NCBI GenBank assembly: GCA_001604275.1
Contig: LVBD01000004.1
Location: 27,995-91,994, forward strand
Length of the DNA stretch: 64,000 nucleotides
Source: Spirochaetales bacterium Spiro_02
GTDB taxonomy: Bacteria; Spirochaetota; Spirochaetia; Sphaerochaetales; Sphaerochaetaceae
Reading direction: 5' to 3'
Of the stretch, positions 7,268 through 15,509 are shown in pieces. A program made the position numbers and the translations under genes. Under the pieces are notes generated by a model. The model made no database searches and was not told the origin of the DNA. It saw only the letters and a program-made list of their open reading frames with translations. Each line of letters opens with the position of its first letter. Position 1 is the stretch's first letter.

Positions 7268-9724
7268 ATGTCCAGACAGATTGAGTTCGATCCGGTGACG
7301 CTCAGAAGCCCCCGAATGATCGATGTTCCGCAGATTCCCGTCAATCAGTATGTTCCCGATATCAAGAAAGAAGTGAAAGCCTACGGCAAGGAACGATTGG
7401 TCCGCGCCTATTACGACATGTTGCTGATTCGCGAGTTCGAGACGATGCTCGACATGATCAAGAAGGAAGGCGTCTACCAAGGCATCTCCTTCAACCACAA
7501 AGGACCGGCCCATCTGTCCGCCGGGCAGGAATCTGCGGCGGTCGGACAGTCGATGGTTCTCGGCCCCGACGACTTCATCTTCGGTTCCCATCGCAGCCAT
7601 GGCGAAATCCTCGCAAAATGTCTGTCGGCGATCTGGAAGATGGAGGATCCTTCGTTGGTGAAAGTGATGGAGGACTTCATGGGGGGCGAAACGTTCCGTG
7701 TCGTCGAGAAACACTTCCCCGGCAAGACTGTCAAGGATCTCGCCGAGAATTTCGTCATCTATGGAGCACTTGCGGAAATCTATGCGAAGCGAACCGGTTT
7801 TTCCCGTGGACTGGGAGGTTCCATGCATACGTTCTTCGCTCCATTCGGCAGCATGCCGAACAATGCGATTGTCGGAGGCTCCTGTACCATCGCCGTCGGA
7901 TCGGCGCTCTACAAGAAAATCAACCGCAAAAGCGGCATCGTCATCGCCAATGTCGGTGACGGATCGCTGGCACGCGGGCCGGTATGGGAAGGGCTCGTCC
8001 TCTCTTCGATGGACCAGTACAAGACCCTGTGGGAAGAGAATCCCGGCTATCCGCCGTTCATGCTCAACTGTTTCGACAACTTCTATGCGATGGGAGGGCA
8101 GCCTGTCGGCGAGACCATGGGCTACGGCATGGCCGCCCGCGTCGGCGCAGGAGTGAATGCCGCGTCGATGCATACCGAACGGGTCGATGGGTTCAATCCG
8201 CTTGCCGTGGCCGAGGCTACCGCTCGAAAGAAGGAACTGTTGCTCAAGGGCGAAGGTCCCGCGTTCATGGATACGATCACCTACCGTTTCAGCGGCCACA
8301 GTCCGTCCGATGCCATGACGTACCGGACCAAGGAAGAACTGCAGCGATTCCGGGATCAGGATCCGATCGCCGCCTATGGCGACTATCTTGTCGCGAACAA
8401 GATCGCCAAAGCCTCCGATTTTGAAGAAATGCATGCGCAATTGCTCGAAAAGATGCGCAAGGTGCTGGAATTGACCGTCGACGATACCCTGAGTCCGATG
8501 GTAGAAGCGTCGTTCGTCGAATCGGTGATGTTTTCCAATGGAACTGTCGAGAAGTTTGATGATCGCCAGCCGGAACTGTTGCAGAGCCTCGATGAGAATC
8601 CTCGTGTCAAGCAGATCTCCCAGCGCAACCGCTATGCGTTCGATGCCGATGGAAAGCCGTATCCCGCCGCCCGCCAATACCAGTACCGCGACGCGGTTTT
8701 CGAGGCGATGGCCCACCGTTTCGCAATCGATCCGACAATGGTCGCCTATGGTGAGGACCACAGGGACTGGGGTGGTGCGTTCGCCTGCTATCGTGGTTTG
8801 ACCGAATTGCTTCCTCATCACCGGTTCTTCAATTCTCCGATCGCCGAGTCTGCCATCGTCGGTAGCGGCGTGGGGTATGCGATGTCCGGCGGACGTGCCG
8901 TCGTGGAACTGATGTACTGCGACTTTCTCGGTTGCGCCGGAGACGAAGTGTTCAATCAGATGCCCAAGTGGCAGGCGATGAGCGCCGGTGCGTTGCGGAT
9001 GCCCCTGGTCCTCCGCGTGTCGGTGGGCAACAAATACGGTGCCCAGCACTCGCAGGAGTGGACTTCGATGGTCGCTGCGGTCCCTGGGCTGAAGGCAATG
9101 TATCCCGCCACCCCATACGATGTAAAGGGAATGCTCAACTATGCCCTGAGAGGCACCGACCCGGTGGTGTTCTTCGAAAGTCAGAAGCTATATGGTATCG
9201 GCGAGCAGTTCGAAACCGGCGGGGTGCCGGAAGGCTACTATGAGATTCCGGAAGGAGAGCCCGCGATCCGACGCGAGGGAAGCGACATGACGATCATCGC
9301 CCTTGGTCCTGCGCTGTATACCGCCGTTTCCGCCGCCGACAAGCTGGAGAAGGAATTCGGCCTGCACCCGGAGGTCATCGATCTTCGTTGGATCAACCCG
9401 CTCAAGTACGAGACGCTGGTCGAGTCGGTCCGGAAAACCGGACGATGCATACTCGTCACGGATTCTGCCGAACGCGGTTCATATCTCCATACCGTGGCAT
9501 CCAATATCGGGCGGCTTGCCTTCGACGCGCTCGACGCGCCTCCGGTGGTAGTCGGCTCCAAAAACTGGATCACGCCGCCGGCTGAGATGGAGGAGTACTA
9601 TTTCGCCCACGCTGAGTCGGTGCTCGATGCGATCCATGAGCAGATTCTTCCGTTGCCCGGGTATGTCCCGAAGCATAACTACACCGACGGGGAGTTCTAT
9701 AGAACTTCCCGCGCCGGGGTATGA
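7268..9724 (+). CDS. Fused alpha-beta E1 component, thiamine-diphosphate dehydrogenase
   Basis: An 818-residue protein joining both E1 subunits, normally two genes. The alpha half (about 1-440) holds the GLGGSMH loop and the thiamine-diphosphate motif GDG at 230-232 with the downstream Asn in NCFDNFYAMGG. The beta half (about 465-818) begins with YRDAVFEAM, has the GEDHRDWGG cofactor-contact region and ends with the typical C-terminal fold. An insert of about 45 residues lies between FGSHRSHGEIL and GLGGSMH. The enzyme decarboxylates or cleaves a 2-keto substrate onto lipoamide. Acetoin-type and pyruvate-type E1s are not separable by eye; the operon context suggests a deoxy-sugar fragment. 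Confidence 0.88.
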   Translation: MSRQIEFDPVTLRSPRMIDVPQIPVNQYVPDIKKEVKAYGKERLVRAYYDMLLIREFETMLDMIKKEGVYQGISFNHKGPAHLSAGQESAAVGQSMVLGPDDFIFGSHRSHGEILAKCLSAIWKMEDPSLVKVMEDFMGGETFRVVEKHFPGKTVKDLAENFVIYGALAEIYAKRTGFSRGLGGSMHTFFAPFGSMPNNAIVGGSCTIAVGSALYKKINRKSGIVIANVGDGSLARGPVWEGLVLSSMDQYKTLWEENPGYPPFMLNCFDNFYAMGGQPVGETMGYGMAARVGAGVNAASMHTERVDGFNPLAVAEATARKKELLLKGEGPAFMDTITYRFSGHSPSDAMTYRTKEELQRFRDQDPIAAYGDYLVANKIAKASDFEEMHAQLLEKMRKVLELTVDDTLSPMVEASFVESVMFSNGTVEKFDDRQPELLQSLDENPRVKQISQRNRYAFDADGKPYPAARQYQYRDAVFEAMAHRFAIDPTMVAYGEDHRDWGGAFACYRGLTELLPHHRFFNSPIAESAIVGSGVGYAMSGGRAVVELMYCDFLGCAGDEVFNQMPKWQAMSAGALRMPLVLRVSVGNKYGAQHSQEWTSMVAAVPGLKAMYPATPYDVKGMLNYALRGTDPVVFFESQKLYGIGEQFETGGVPEGYYEIPEGEPAIRREGSDMTIIALGPALYTAVSAADKLEKEFGLHPEVIDLRWINPLKYETLVESVRKTGRCILVTDSAERGSYLHTVASNIGRLAFDALDAPPVVVGSKNWITPPAEMEEYYFAHAESVLDAIHEQILPLPGYVPKHNYTDGEFYRTSRAGV

Positions 9725-9756
9725 CGTCTTCCCCGGGAAGGCGGCAAGGAGCGCAC

Positions 9757-11088
9757 ATGGTGGTGGAGAAACTCGAACAGCAGGTCAATGATCCCGATCG
9801 CGCCGTCCGTCTGGCGGCGGCGGCCGAGCTGGGGCGCCTGATCCGTGAAGGGGACCTGACGCGGACCGCGTTGGAGGAAGTGAACAATCATGTCCATACG
9901 ACATGGTCGTTCAGCCCCTATGAACCGGCCGCGGCCGCCTGGCAAGCATGGAAAGCCGGGCTCGGTATCGTTGGGAGCATCGACCACGACAGCATCGGGG
10001 CCGCAAGGGAGCTGCGCGACGCTTGTGCGATGATCGGAATCGCCAGCACCGTAGGCTTCGAGCTACGGGTCAGTTTCCTCGACACCCCATTGGCCGACAG
10101 GAAGATCAACAATCCCGACTCCGCGGGAATCGTCTACATGTGCGTCCATGGCGTGCCTCTCGCGCAGATCGACCGGGTGGCGCGGTTCCTCGCTCCGGTA
10201 AACATCGAACGTAATAAGCGAAATCTTGCCCAGGTCGAACGACTGCAGACGCTTGTCGGTAGGTATGGATATGATCTGGACTTCGAGCGCGATGTCGTTC
10301 CCCTTTCCCGGGCCGACGAAGGAGGAAGCATTACCGAACGACATATTCTCTATGCGATGGCGCTTCAGACGATCAGCATGAAAGGCAAGGGGGAGCCGTT
10401 GGTCGATTTTCTGCGCAAGGAACTGCGCATCCCTCTTTCAACTGGCGTGGAAGGACTGTTGCTCGACGAGGGGAACCCCCACTATGCCTATGATCTGCTC
10501 GGTGTGTTCAAAAGTAACTTCCTGTCAAGGTTCTTCATCCAGCCCGGACGGGAGGAATGCCTGGACGCCAGGACCGTCGTTTCCTTCGGGAAGTCGATCG
10601 GGGCGATTCCCGCCTATGCATACCTTGGAGATGTCGGACAGAGCGTCACCGGGGACAAGCGGGAGGAACACTTCGAGGATTCCTATCTCGATCAGTTGAT
10701 GGACGTTCTTGTCGATCTCGGATATCCGGCAATCACTTATATGCCGCCGCGCAATACCGTAGCGCAGATGGAACGGCTCCAGCATCTTGCCCGCGAACGG
10801 GATCTGATGGAGATCAGCGGTGTGGACATCAATTCCTCGCGTCAGAGCTTCAACTGTCCGGAACTGCTTTTGCCGTGTTGCCGGCATCTGGTCGATGCCG
10901 CATGGGCGCTGGTCGCCCATGAGAAGCTGTCCGATCGCGATCCGAAATTGGGTTTGTTCTGCGAGGACAATCCGCTGGCGGATCTTTCCTTGACAGAGCG
11001 TCTCGCCCGATATTCTGCGATGGGAAGAAAGATGGATCCGCGACATCCGGAGCGAATCATGGAACTATGGGAGGGAAGAAAAGCATGA
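9757..11088 (+). CDS. PHP-domain putative metallohydrolase
   Basis: A 443-residue protein from the ATG at 9757, preferred because AAGGAG lies five bases upstream; an earlier ATG at 9721 overlaps the E1 stop. The N-terminus is a short helical segment, then PHP metal ligands: NNHVHTTWSF (His45, His47), GSIDHDSIGA and the Glu in GFELRVSF. PHP proteins are di- or trinuclear metal phosphoesterases or hydrolases. The C-terminal half has no fold I recognise beyond conserved-looking GDVGQS and GVDINSSRQSFNCPE. Its place between E1 and two sugar dehydrogenases suggests a hydrolase or lyase acting on a sugar intermediate. Function unknown. Confidence 0.75.
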   Translation: MVVEKLEQQVNDPDRAVRLAAAAELGRLIREGDLTRTALEEVNNHVHTTWSFSPYEPAAAAWQAWKAGLGIVGSIDHDSIGAARELRDACAMIGIASTVGFELRVSFLDTPLADRKINNPDSAGIVYMCVHGVPLAQIDRVARFLAPVNIERNKRNLAQVERLQTLVGRYGYDLDFERDVVPLSRADEGGSITERHILYAMALQTISMKGKGEPLVDFLRKELRIPLSTGVEGLLLDEGNPHYAYDLLGVFKSNFLSRFFIQPGREECLDARTVVSFGKSIGAIPAYAYLGDVGQSVTGDKREEHFEDSYLDQLMDVLVDLGYPAITYMPPRNTVAQMERLQHLARERDLMEISGVDINSSRQSFNCPELLLPCCRHLVDAAWALVAHEKLSDRDPKLGLFCEDNPLADLSLTERLARYSAMGRKMDPRHPERIMELWEGRKA

Positions 11089-12254
11089 TGACGTCTTGTT
11101 GCGTTGATCCGAGAACGGAAATTCCTGTTCTCCTGAGAGGCCTTACGTTCGACGGCGAAAAGGGCCTGTTCGTCCATACATTGGATACCGATTCCCCGAC
11201 GAGGACTGCATCCCTTGAACTGGAAGCTCCCTCCGGAGATCTTGCAACGACAGTGGAAGCATGGAAAACCGGAATGCATGCATATTATGAGGCAAAGAAA
11301 GCGTTTCCGGCTATTGTTTCTGTGGCTGGAACGTCGCTTGTGATGGGGCTTGGTTCATCCTACGACGAAGCTGTCTCCGCCAAAGGCGTGTCGGCGGATC
11401 CACTGTCGGAAGGATCGTCGGCCCGTGGGGACGTGGTTCGCGGCAAGATCGCGCTGGTCACCGGCGGAGCCCAGGGGTTCGGAGAAGGAATCGTGCGCGG
11501 CCTATGTTCCCTCGGCGCGTTCGTCTATATCGCAGACATGAATACGGCGGGTGCCGAAAAGCTCGCAGTTTCGCTCAACGAAGCGGCCGGCCGGACGGTT
11601 GCCGCCGGACTGTTCGTCAATGTGACCGACGAAGATTCCGTCAAGGCGATGATGGACGAAGTCGCCCTTCGTACAGGGGGACTGGATCTTTTCGTCAGCA
11701 ATGCCGGCGTGCTTCGCGCGGGGAGCGTCAAGACGATGGAGCTAAAGGACTTCCAGTTCGTGACCAGCGTCGATTATACCGGATTCTTCCTCTGCTGCAA
11801 GCACGCTTCGGTGCAGCTGGCGTTGCAGAACCTGCCGTCGAAAGCCTATTTCACCGACTTGGTGGCGATCAGCAGCAAGTCGGGGCTTGAAGGATCGAAC
11901 AAGAACGGTGCATACGCCGGGGCTAAGTTCGGCGCAATCGGGCTGACGCAGAGCTATGCGCTGGAACTGGTGTCCGACAACATCAAGGTCAACGCCGTAT
12001 GCCCCGGAAACTTTCTCGATGGACCTCTCTGGTCCGATCCCGAGAAAGGTCTGTTCGTCCAATATCTGGCGGCGGGCAAGGTGCCCGGGGCAAGAAGCGT
12101 CGCCGATGTAAGGCGATTCTACGAAGCGAAAGTACCGATGAACCGCGGATGCCGTACCGAAGACGTGCTTCGGGCCATCTGCTATATCGTCGAACAGAAA
12201 TACGAGACCGGGCAGGCGGTTCCTGTCACCGGGGGACAAGTGATGTTGAACTAG
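11085..12254 (+). CDS. Short-chain dehydrogenase/reductase with N-terminal extension
   Basis: A 389-residue SDR. The Rossmann domain starts only near residue 120, with TGGAQGFGEGI, NAG in SNAGVL, catalytic Ser in AISSKSG and the YAGAKFG tyrosine-lysine pair. The first 120 residues are extra compared with a classical 250-residue SDR. Similar length and layout occur in sorbitol-6-phosphate 2-dehydrogenase-like proteins and in C-terminal domains of rhamnulose-phosphate aldolase/dehydrogenase fusions, so the extension may be a relic or sensing domain. The ATG overlaps the previous stop as ATGA behind GGAGGG, indicating coupling. Substrate not known; oxidation of a rhamnose-derived ketose or alcohol is likely from context. 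Confidence 0.82.
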   Translation: MMTSCCVDPRTEIPVLLRGLTFDGEKGLFVHTLDTDSPTRTASLELEAPSGDLATTVEAWKTGMHAYYEAKKAFPAIVSVAGTSLVMGLGSSYDEAVSAKGVSADPLSEGSSARGDVVRGKIALVTGGAQGFGEGIVRGLCSLGAFVYIADMNTAGAEKLAVSLNEAAGRTVAAGLFVNVTDEDSVKAMMDEVALRTGGLDLFVSNAGVLRAGSVKTMELKDFQFVTSVDYTGFFLCCKHASVQLALQNLPSKAYFTDLVAISSKSGLEGSNKNGAYAGAKFGAIGLTQSYALELVSDNIKVNAVCPGNFLDGPLWSDPEKGLFVQYLAAGKVPGARSVADVRRFYEAKVPMNRGCRTEDVLRAICYIVEQKYETGQAVPVTGGQVMLN

Positions 12255-12310
12255 GTAAAAATGCCTGGTGCGACCCGCAATCATCCGATTATATATCGAA
12301 GGATCATGAC

Positions 12311-13576
12311 ATGAAGACAAGAGCAGTGAGGTTATATGGGGTCAACGACCTGCGTATCGAAGAGTTTGAGCTTCCATCCATCAAGGACGATGAAATCCTC
12401 GCCAAGGTGGTGACCAACAGCGTATGCATGAGCGACCATAAGGCAGCGGAACAAGGCGCGGCCCACAAGCGTGTTCCAGACGACGTCGCGGACAACCCGA
12501 TCATTCTCGGCCATGAGTTCTGCGGAGAGATCGTCGAAGTCGGTGCGAAATGGGCCGATCGCTTTTCCGCCGGCAATCTCTTTTCCATCCAGCCTGCTTT
12601 GAACTACAAGGGCTCCCTAGCGGCGCCCGGGTATTCGTACCGGTATATCGGCGGGGACTCCACGTATATCGTCATTCCACGCGAGGTGATGGAGATGGAC
12701 TGTCTTCTGCCGTATGACGGCGAGGCGTTCTTTCTCGGTTCGCTTGCAGAACCTGTCTCCTGCATCGTAGGGACCTATCACGCAATGTATCACACCAAGG
12801 CTGGGTCGTATGTCCACGACATGGGAATCGTGGAGGGAGGCGCTCTGGCCATCCTTGCCGGGGTGGGACCGATGGGACTCGGCGCGATCGACTACGGCAT
12901 CCATTGCGACCGGCGACCCGGCCTTCTGGTCGTCACCGATATCGACGACGCCCGGCTCGCTCGAGCGGCTCAGCTCTATCCCGTGGAGGAGGCCGCCCGC
13001 AACGGGGTGAAGCTCGTCTATGTCAATACGAAGGACATGGCCGATCCCGTTGCTGAGCTGATGCGGCTGTCCGGCGGGAAAGGGTACGACGATGTCCTGG
13101 TGATGGCACCAGTCAGACAGTTGGTGGAGCAGGGGGATGCGATCCTCGCCAAGGACGGGTGTCTGAACTTCTTCGCCGGGCCGAACAGGACCGATTTCAT
13201 CGCGGCGATGAATTTCTATAACGTCCACTACGCATCGCACCACATCGTGGGGACCAGCGGAGGCAATACCGCGGACATGGTCGAGTCCTTGCGGATGATG
13301 GAGACCGGATTGCTGAATCCATCCGCCATGGTGACCCATATCGGCGGCTTGTCGGCGGTTCCGCAGACAGTGATCGATCTTCCGGCTATTCCCGGCGGCA
13401 AGAAGCTGATGTATACCCATCTGGATCTGCCGCTGACCGCCATCGCCGATTTCGAAAAACTCGGCGAACAGGATCCTTTGTTCGCCGAATTGGCCCGCTT
13501 GGTGGCAAAGCACAACGGGCTGTGGTCCGCCGAGGCCGAGCGATACCTGCTTTCCCATGTCCCCAGTCGGGACTGA
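12311..13576 (+). CDS. Zinc-type alcohol dehydrogenase, SorE-like (sorbose-1-phosphate reductase family)
   Basis: A 421-residue medium-chain dehydrogenase. N-terminal zinc-site elements are VCMSDHKA and LGHEFCGEI; the NAD-binding turn is AGVGPMGLGA. The layout (long N-terminal catalytic part with YRYIGGDSTY and LAEPVSCI) resembles L-sorbose-1-phosphate reductase. The frame extends upstream to 11999 inside the previous gene, but the ATG at 12311 gives the family length. With the preceding SDR it would make a pair of ketose/alditol oxidoreductases. No PTS gene is present, so a sorbose role is unlikely here; a rhamnose-derived substrate is inferred. Confidence 0.83.
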   Translation: MKTRAVRLYGVNDLRIEEFELPSIKDDEILAKVVTNSVCMSDHKAAEQGAAHKRVPDDVADNPIILGHEFCGEIVEVGAKWADRFSAGNLFSIQPALNYKGSLAAPGYSYRYIGGDSTYIVIPREVMEMDCLLPYDGEAFFLGSLAEPVSCIVGTYHAMYHTKAGSYVHDMGIVEGGALAILAGVGPMGLGAIDYGIHCDRRPGLLVVTDIDDARLARAAQLYPVEEAARNGVKLVYVNTKDMADPVAELMRLSGGKGYDDVLVMAPVRQLVEQGDAILAKDGCLNFFAGPNRTDFIAAMNFYNVHYASHHIVGTSGGNTADMVESLRMMETGLLNPSAMVTHIGGLSAVPQTVIDLPAIPGGKKLMYTHLDLPLTAIADFEKLGEQDPLFAELARLVAKHNGLWSAEAERYLLSHVPSRD

Positions 13577-13643
13577 CGCGAAGACGCCGGGCCGACAACG
13601 GTAGGATCGAGCCTTGGCTTTTGGAACACAGGAGGAACTGCTG

Positions 13644-15089
13644 ATGGAAAGGAATGGAAGAAAGAAATACATCGCCGTCGATCTGGGGGCCTCCAATGGG
13701 CGCGTCATCGTCGGGAATTTGGAAGAATTCGAGGTCGTCCATCGATTCGTCACCCGTAACGAAAGGATTCTGGGAGAGCTATACTGGGATATCATCGGAA
13801 TCTATTCCGAGATTCTTCAAGGATTGAAGCGGGCGTTCTCGCTCTATGGAGACGACATCGTGTCCATAGGGATCGATACCTGGGGAGTCGACTACGGGCT
13901 GGTCGACGGCCACGGTTCGCTTGTTTCTCCATCCTATCATTACCGGGATGGACGAACCGACGGTCTCATTGAGGAGCTTGCCGCACGGTTCGGCGGCAAG
14001 GCTGTGATCTATGGACATACCGGCATCGCGTTCCAACCGTTCAACACACTCTATCAGCTGGCGGCGATGCAGCGGGATCGTCCAGAGGCTCTCGCCGCGA
14101 CGAAGCGCTATCTATCGGTTCCCGACCTGCTTGCCTACTGGCTTACCGGAGTCATGAAGAACGAGCGATCCCACGCTTCCACCACGCAGCTCTATGATCC
14201 TGTGACGAAGGACTGGTCGTGGAAAGTCATCGATACGATGGGATTCGACAGGACTCTGTTTGGCGAAATCGTCGACAGCGGCACTGTTCTGGGCGGTCTG
14301 ACCGAAGCGCTTCGCCATGATCTTGGGGCTTCCGCGGCGGTGCAGGTAATCGCCACCGCCGCTCATGATACCGCCAGCGCAGTCGCCGCCGTGCCATCGT
14401 CGGCAGGGGAGACGCCGCTCTATATTTCGAGCGGAACCTGGTCGTTGCTCGGCGTGGAGCTGGATTCTCCGCTTCTATGTCAGGAGGCGATCGACTGCGG
14501 ATTCACCAACGAGGTGTCTGCCAGCGGATCCATCCGGTTCCTCAAGAACATCATGGGGATGTGGATCCAGCAGGAGTGCGTCAGATATTGGGAGTCTTGT
14601 GGCGAGAAGCTCAGCTGGAAGGAGTTGGATGAGCAGACGATGATTGCGGCGGACACGTACGACGGCTTGATCGATCCCGACGACGGGCGGTTCCTCAAGC
14701 CGAACAGTCATGAGTCGCTGATGACTGATCGTATCGTCGCTTGGTGCGTCGAAAACGGCGTCGCGCCTCCTTCGACCAAGGGCCAGTTCATGGTCGCGAT
14801 CTATCGAGGCCTTGCCAACGCCTATGCCCAGGCGATAGCGCAGGTAAGCGATCTGACTGGCCGTTCGTTCAATACGTTGAATATCATCGGCGGCGGTAGC
14901 AAGAACGAGATTCTCGATCAATGGGCGGCGGATGCCACCGGTCTTTCCGTAGTCGCCGGTCCTGTCGAAGCGACCGCGCTGGGCAACATCATGGTCCAGA
15001 TGCTCGCCATGGGCGATATCGTTTCGATCCAGGAGGGACGGGATCTGCTTCGGACCGTCCAACAGGTGAAGATGTTCGCCCCGGCCTGA
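13644..15089 (+). CDS. rhaB: Rhamnulokinase
   Basis: A 481-residue FGGY-family kinase that phosphorylates L-rhamnulose at O-1. Features specific to RhaB are the N-terminal AVDLGASNGRVIVG, SIGIDTWGVDYGL, YRDGRTDGL, FQPFNTLYQL, ATAAHDTASAV, SSGTWSLLGVE and KNIMGMWIQQECVR. The catalytic Asp is in DTWGVDY. AGGAGG lies eight bases before the ATG at 13644, so the longer frame from 13614 is not used. It is the last gene of the operon. Rhamnose isomerase and rhamnulose-1-phosphate aldolase genes are not in the window; they may lie upstream or be replaced. Confidence 0.95.
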   Translation: MERNGRKKYIAVDLGASNGRVIVGNLEEFEVVHRFVTRNERILGELYWDIIGIYSEILQGLKRAFSLYGDDIVSIGIDTWGVDYGLVDGHGSLVSPSYHYRDGRTDGLIEELAARFGGKAVIYGHTGIAFQPFNTLYQLAAMQRDRPEALAATKRYLSVPDLLAYWLTGVMKNERSHASTTQLYDPVTKDWSWKVIDTMGFDRTLFGEIVDSGTVLGGLTEALRHDLGASAAVQVIATAAHDTASAVAAVPSSAGETPLYISSGTWSLLGVELDSPLLCQEAIDCGFTNEVSASGSIRFLKNIMGMWIQQECVRYWESCGEKLSWKELDEQTMIAADTYDGLIDPDDGRFLKPNSHESLMTDRIVAWCVENGVAPPSTKGQFMVAIYRGLANAYAQAIAQVSDLTGRSFNTLNIIGGGSKNEILDQWAADATGLSVVAGPVEATALGNIMVQMLAMGDIVSIQEGRDLLRTVQQVKMFAPA

Positions 15090-15107
15090 CTCGGACGTAT
15101 GGCGATG

Positions 15108-15139
15108 CGCCACGGATGGAGAGGGGAACCTCCGTGGCG
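15108..15139 (+). other. Hairpin after rhaB
   Basis: A perfect 9-bp stem (CGCCACGGA with TCCGTGGCG) follows rhaB by 18 bases but lacks a T run, so it could be a 3'-end stabiliser or a weak terminator. The gap of 420 bases from 15090 to 15509 otherwise holds only the operator and promoter region near 15356; I see no further gene in it. Confidence 0.5.
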
Positions 15140-15355
15140 TCGGACGCTTGCGCGACCTTGTCCCATCCCGCGAGATGTCAAGCGGCGGAAAAACCGTCTG
15201 CAAACAAGGGCCTCAATGCGTATCCGTTGTGCCAGCAGATATCATCCGAGTGATGAAACGATGGCATAGATTTCCGTGTTCTGGGAATTTTCTTGTGTTG
15301 CTCATGAGTGATAGGCTATTGTATGAATGACTTTCGGGGTTCTTTGATTTTTCCT

Positions 15356-15382
15356 TGTAAACGTTTACATTTTTTGTTGACA
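15356..15382 (+). promoter_or_regulatory. LacI-type/cre-like palindromic operator with -35 element
   Basis: TGTAAACGTTTACA at 15356-15369 is a perfect 14-bp palindrome of the LacI/GalR operator type and also fits the catabolite-response consensus. Seven bases on is TTGACA (15377-15382). No good -10 sits 17 bases downstream; TACAAT at 15405 is 22 bases away, so the promoter is imperfect. The operator stands before the mgl-like binding-protein gene, and the LacI-family gene at the end of that operon is its natural ligand-dependent repressor. That pairing is inference. Confidence 0.7.
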
Positions 15383-15509
15383 AACTGGAAAACCGATGGG
15401 AAGATACAATTGTCGGCGATGGTTCATACGTTTCGTCGGCGTAAAAGAACGAGGGAAAAGCCTGTCGGGGTGGCAAGACCCTGAACGTGCAAACAAAAGG
15501 AGAACACGT

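Noticed and set aside
6404..9049. An 881-codon open frame on the minus strand
   Set aside because: It lies opposite the E3 and E1 genes, whose proteins match known families over their full length. Its translation is rich in Arg, His and Asp and shows no motif.
11999..12310. N-terminal extension of the SorE-like dehydrogenase
   Set aside because: The frame overlaps the SDR gene and lacks similarity; the ATG at 12311 gives the family length.
12617..13795. A 392-codon minus-strand frame
   Set aside because: Antisense shadow of the SorE-like dehydrogenase and the start of rhaB; low-complexity composition and no ribosome-binding site.
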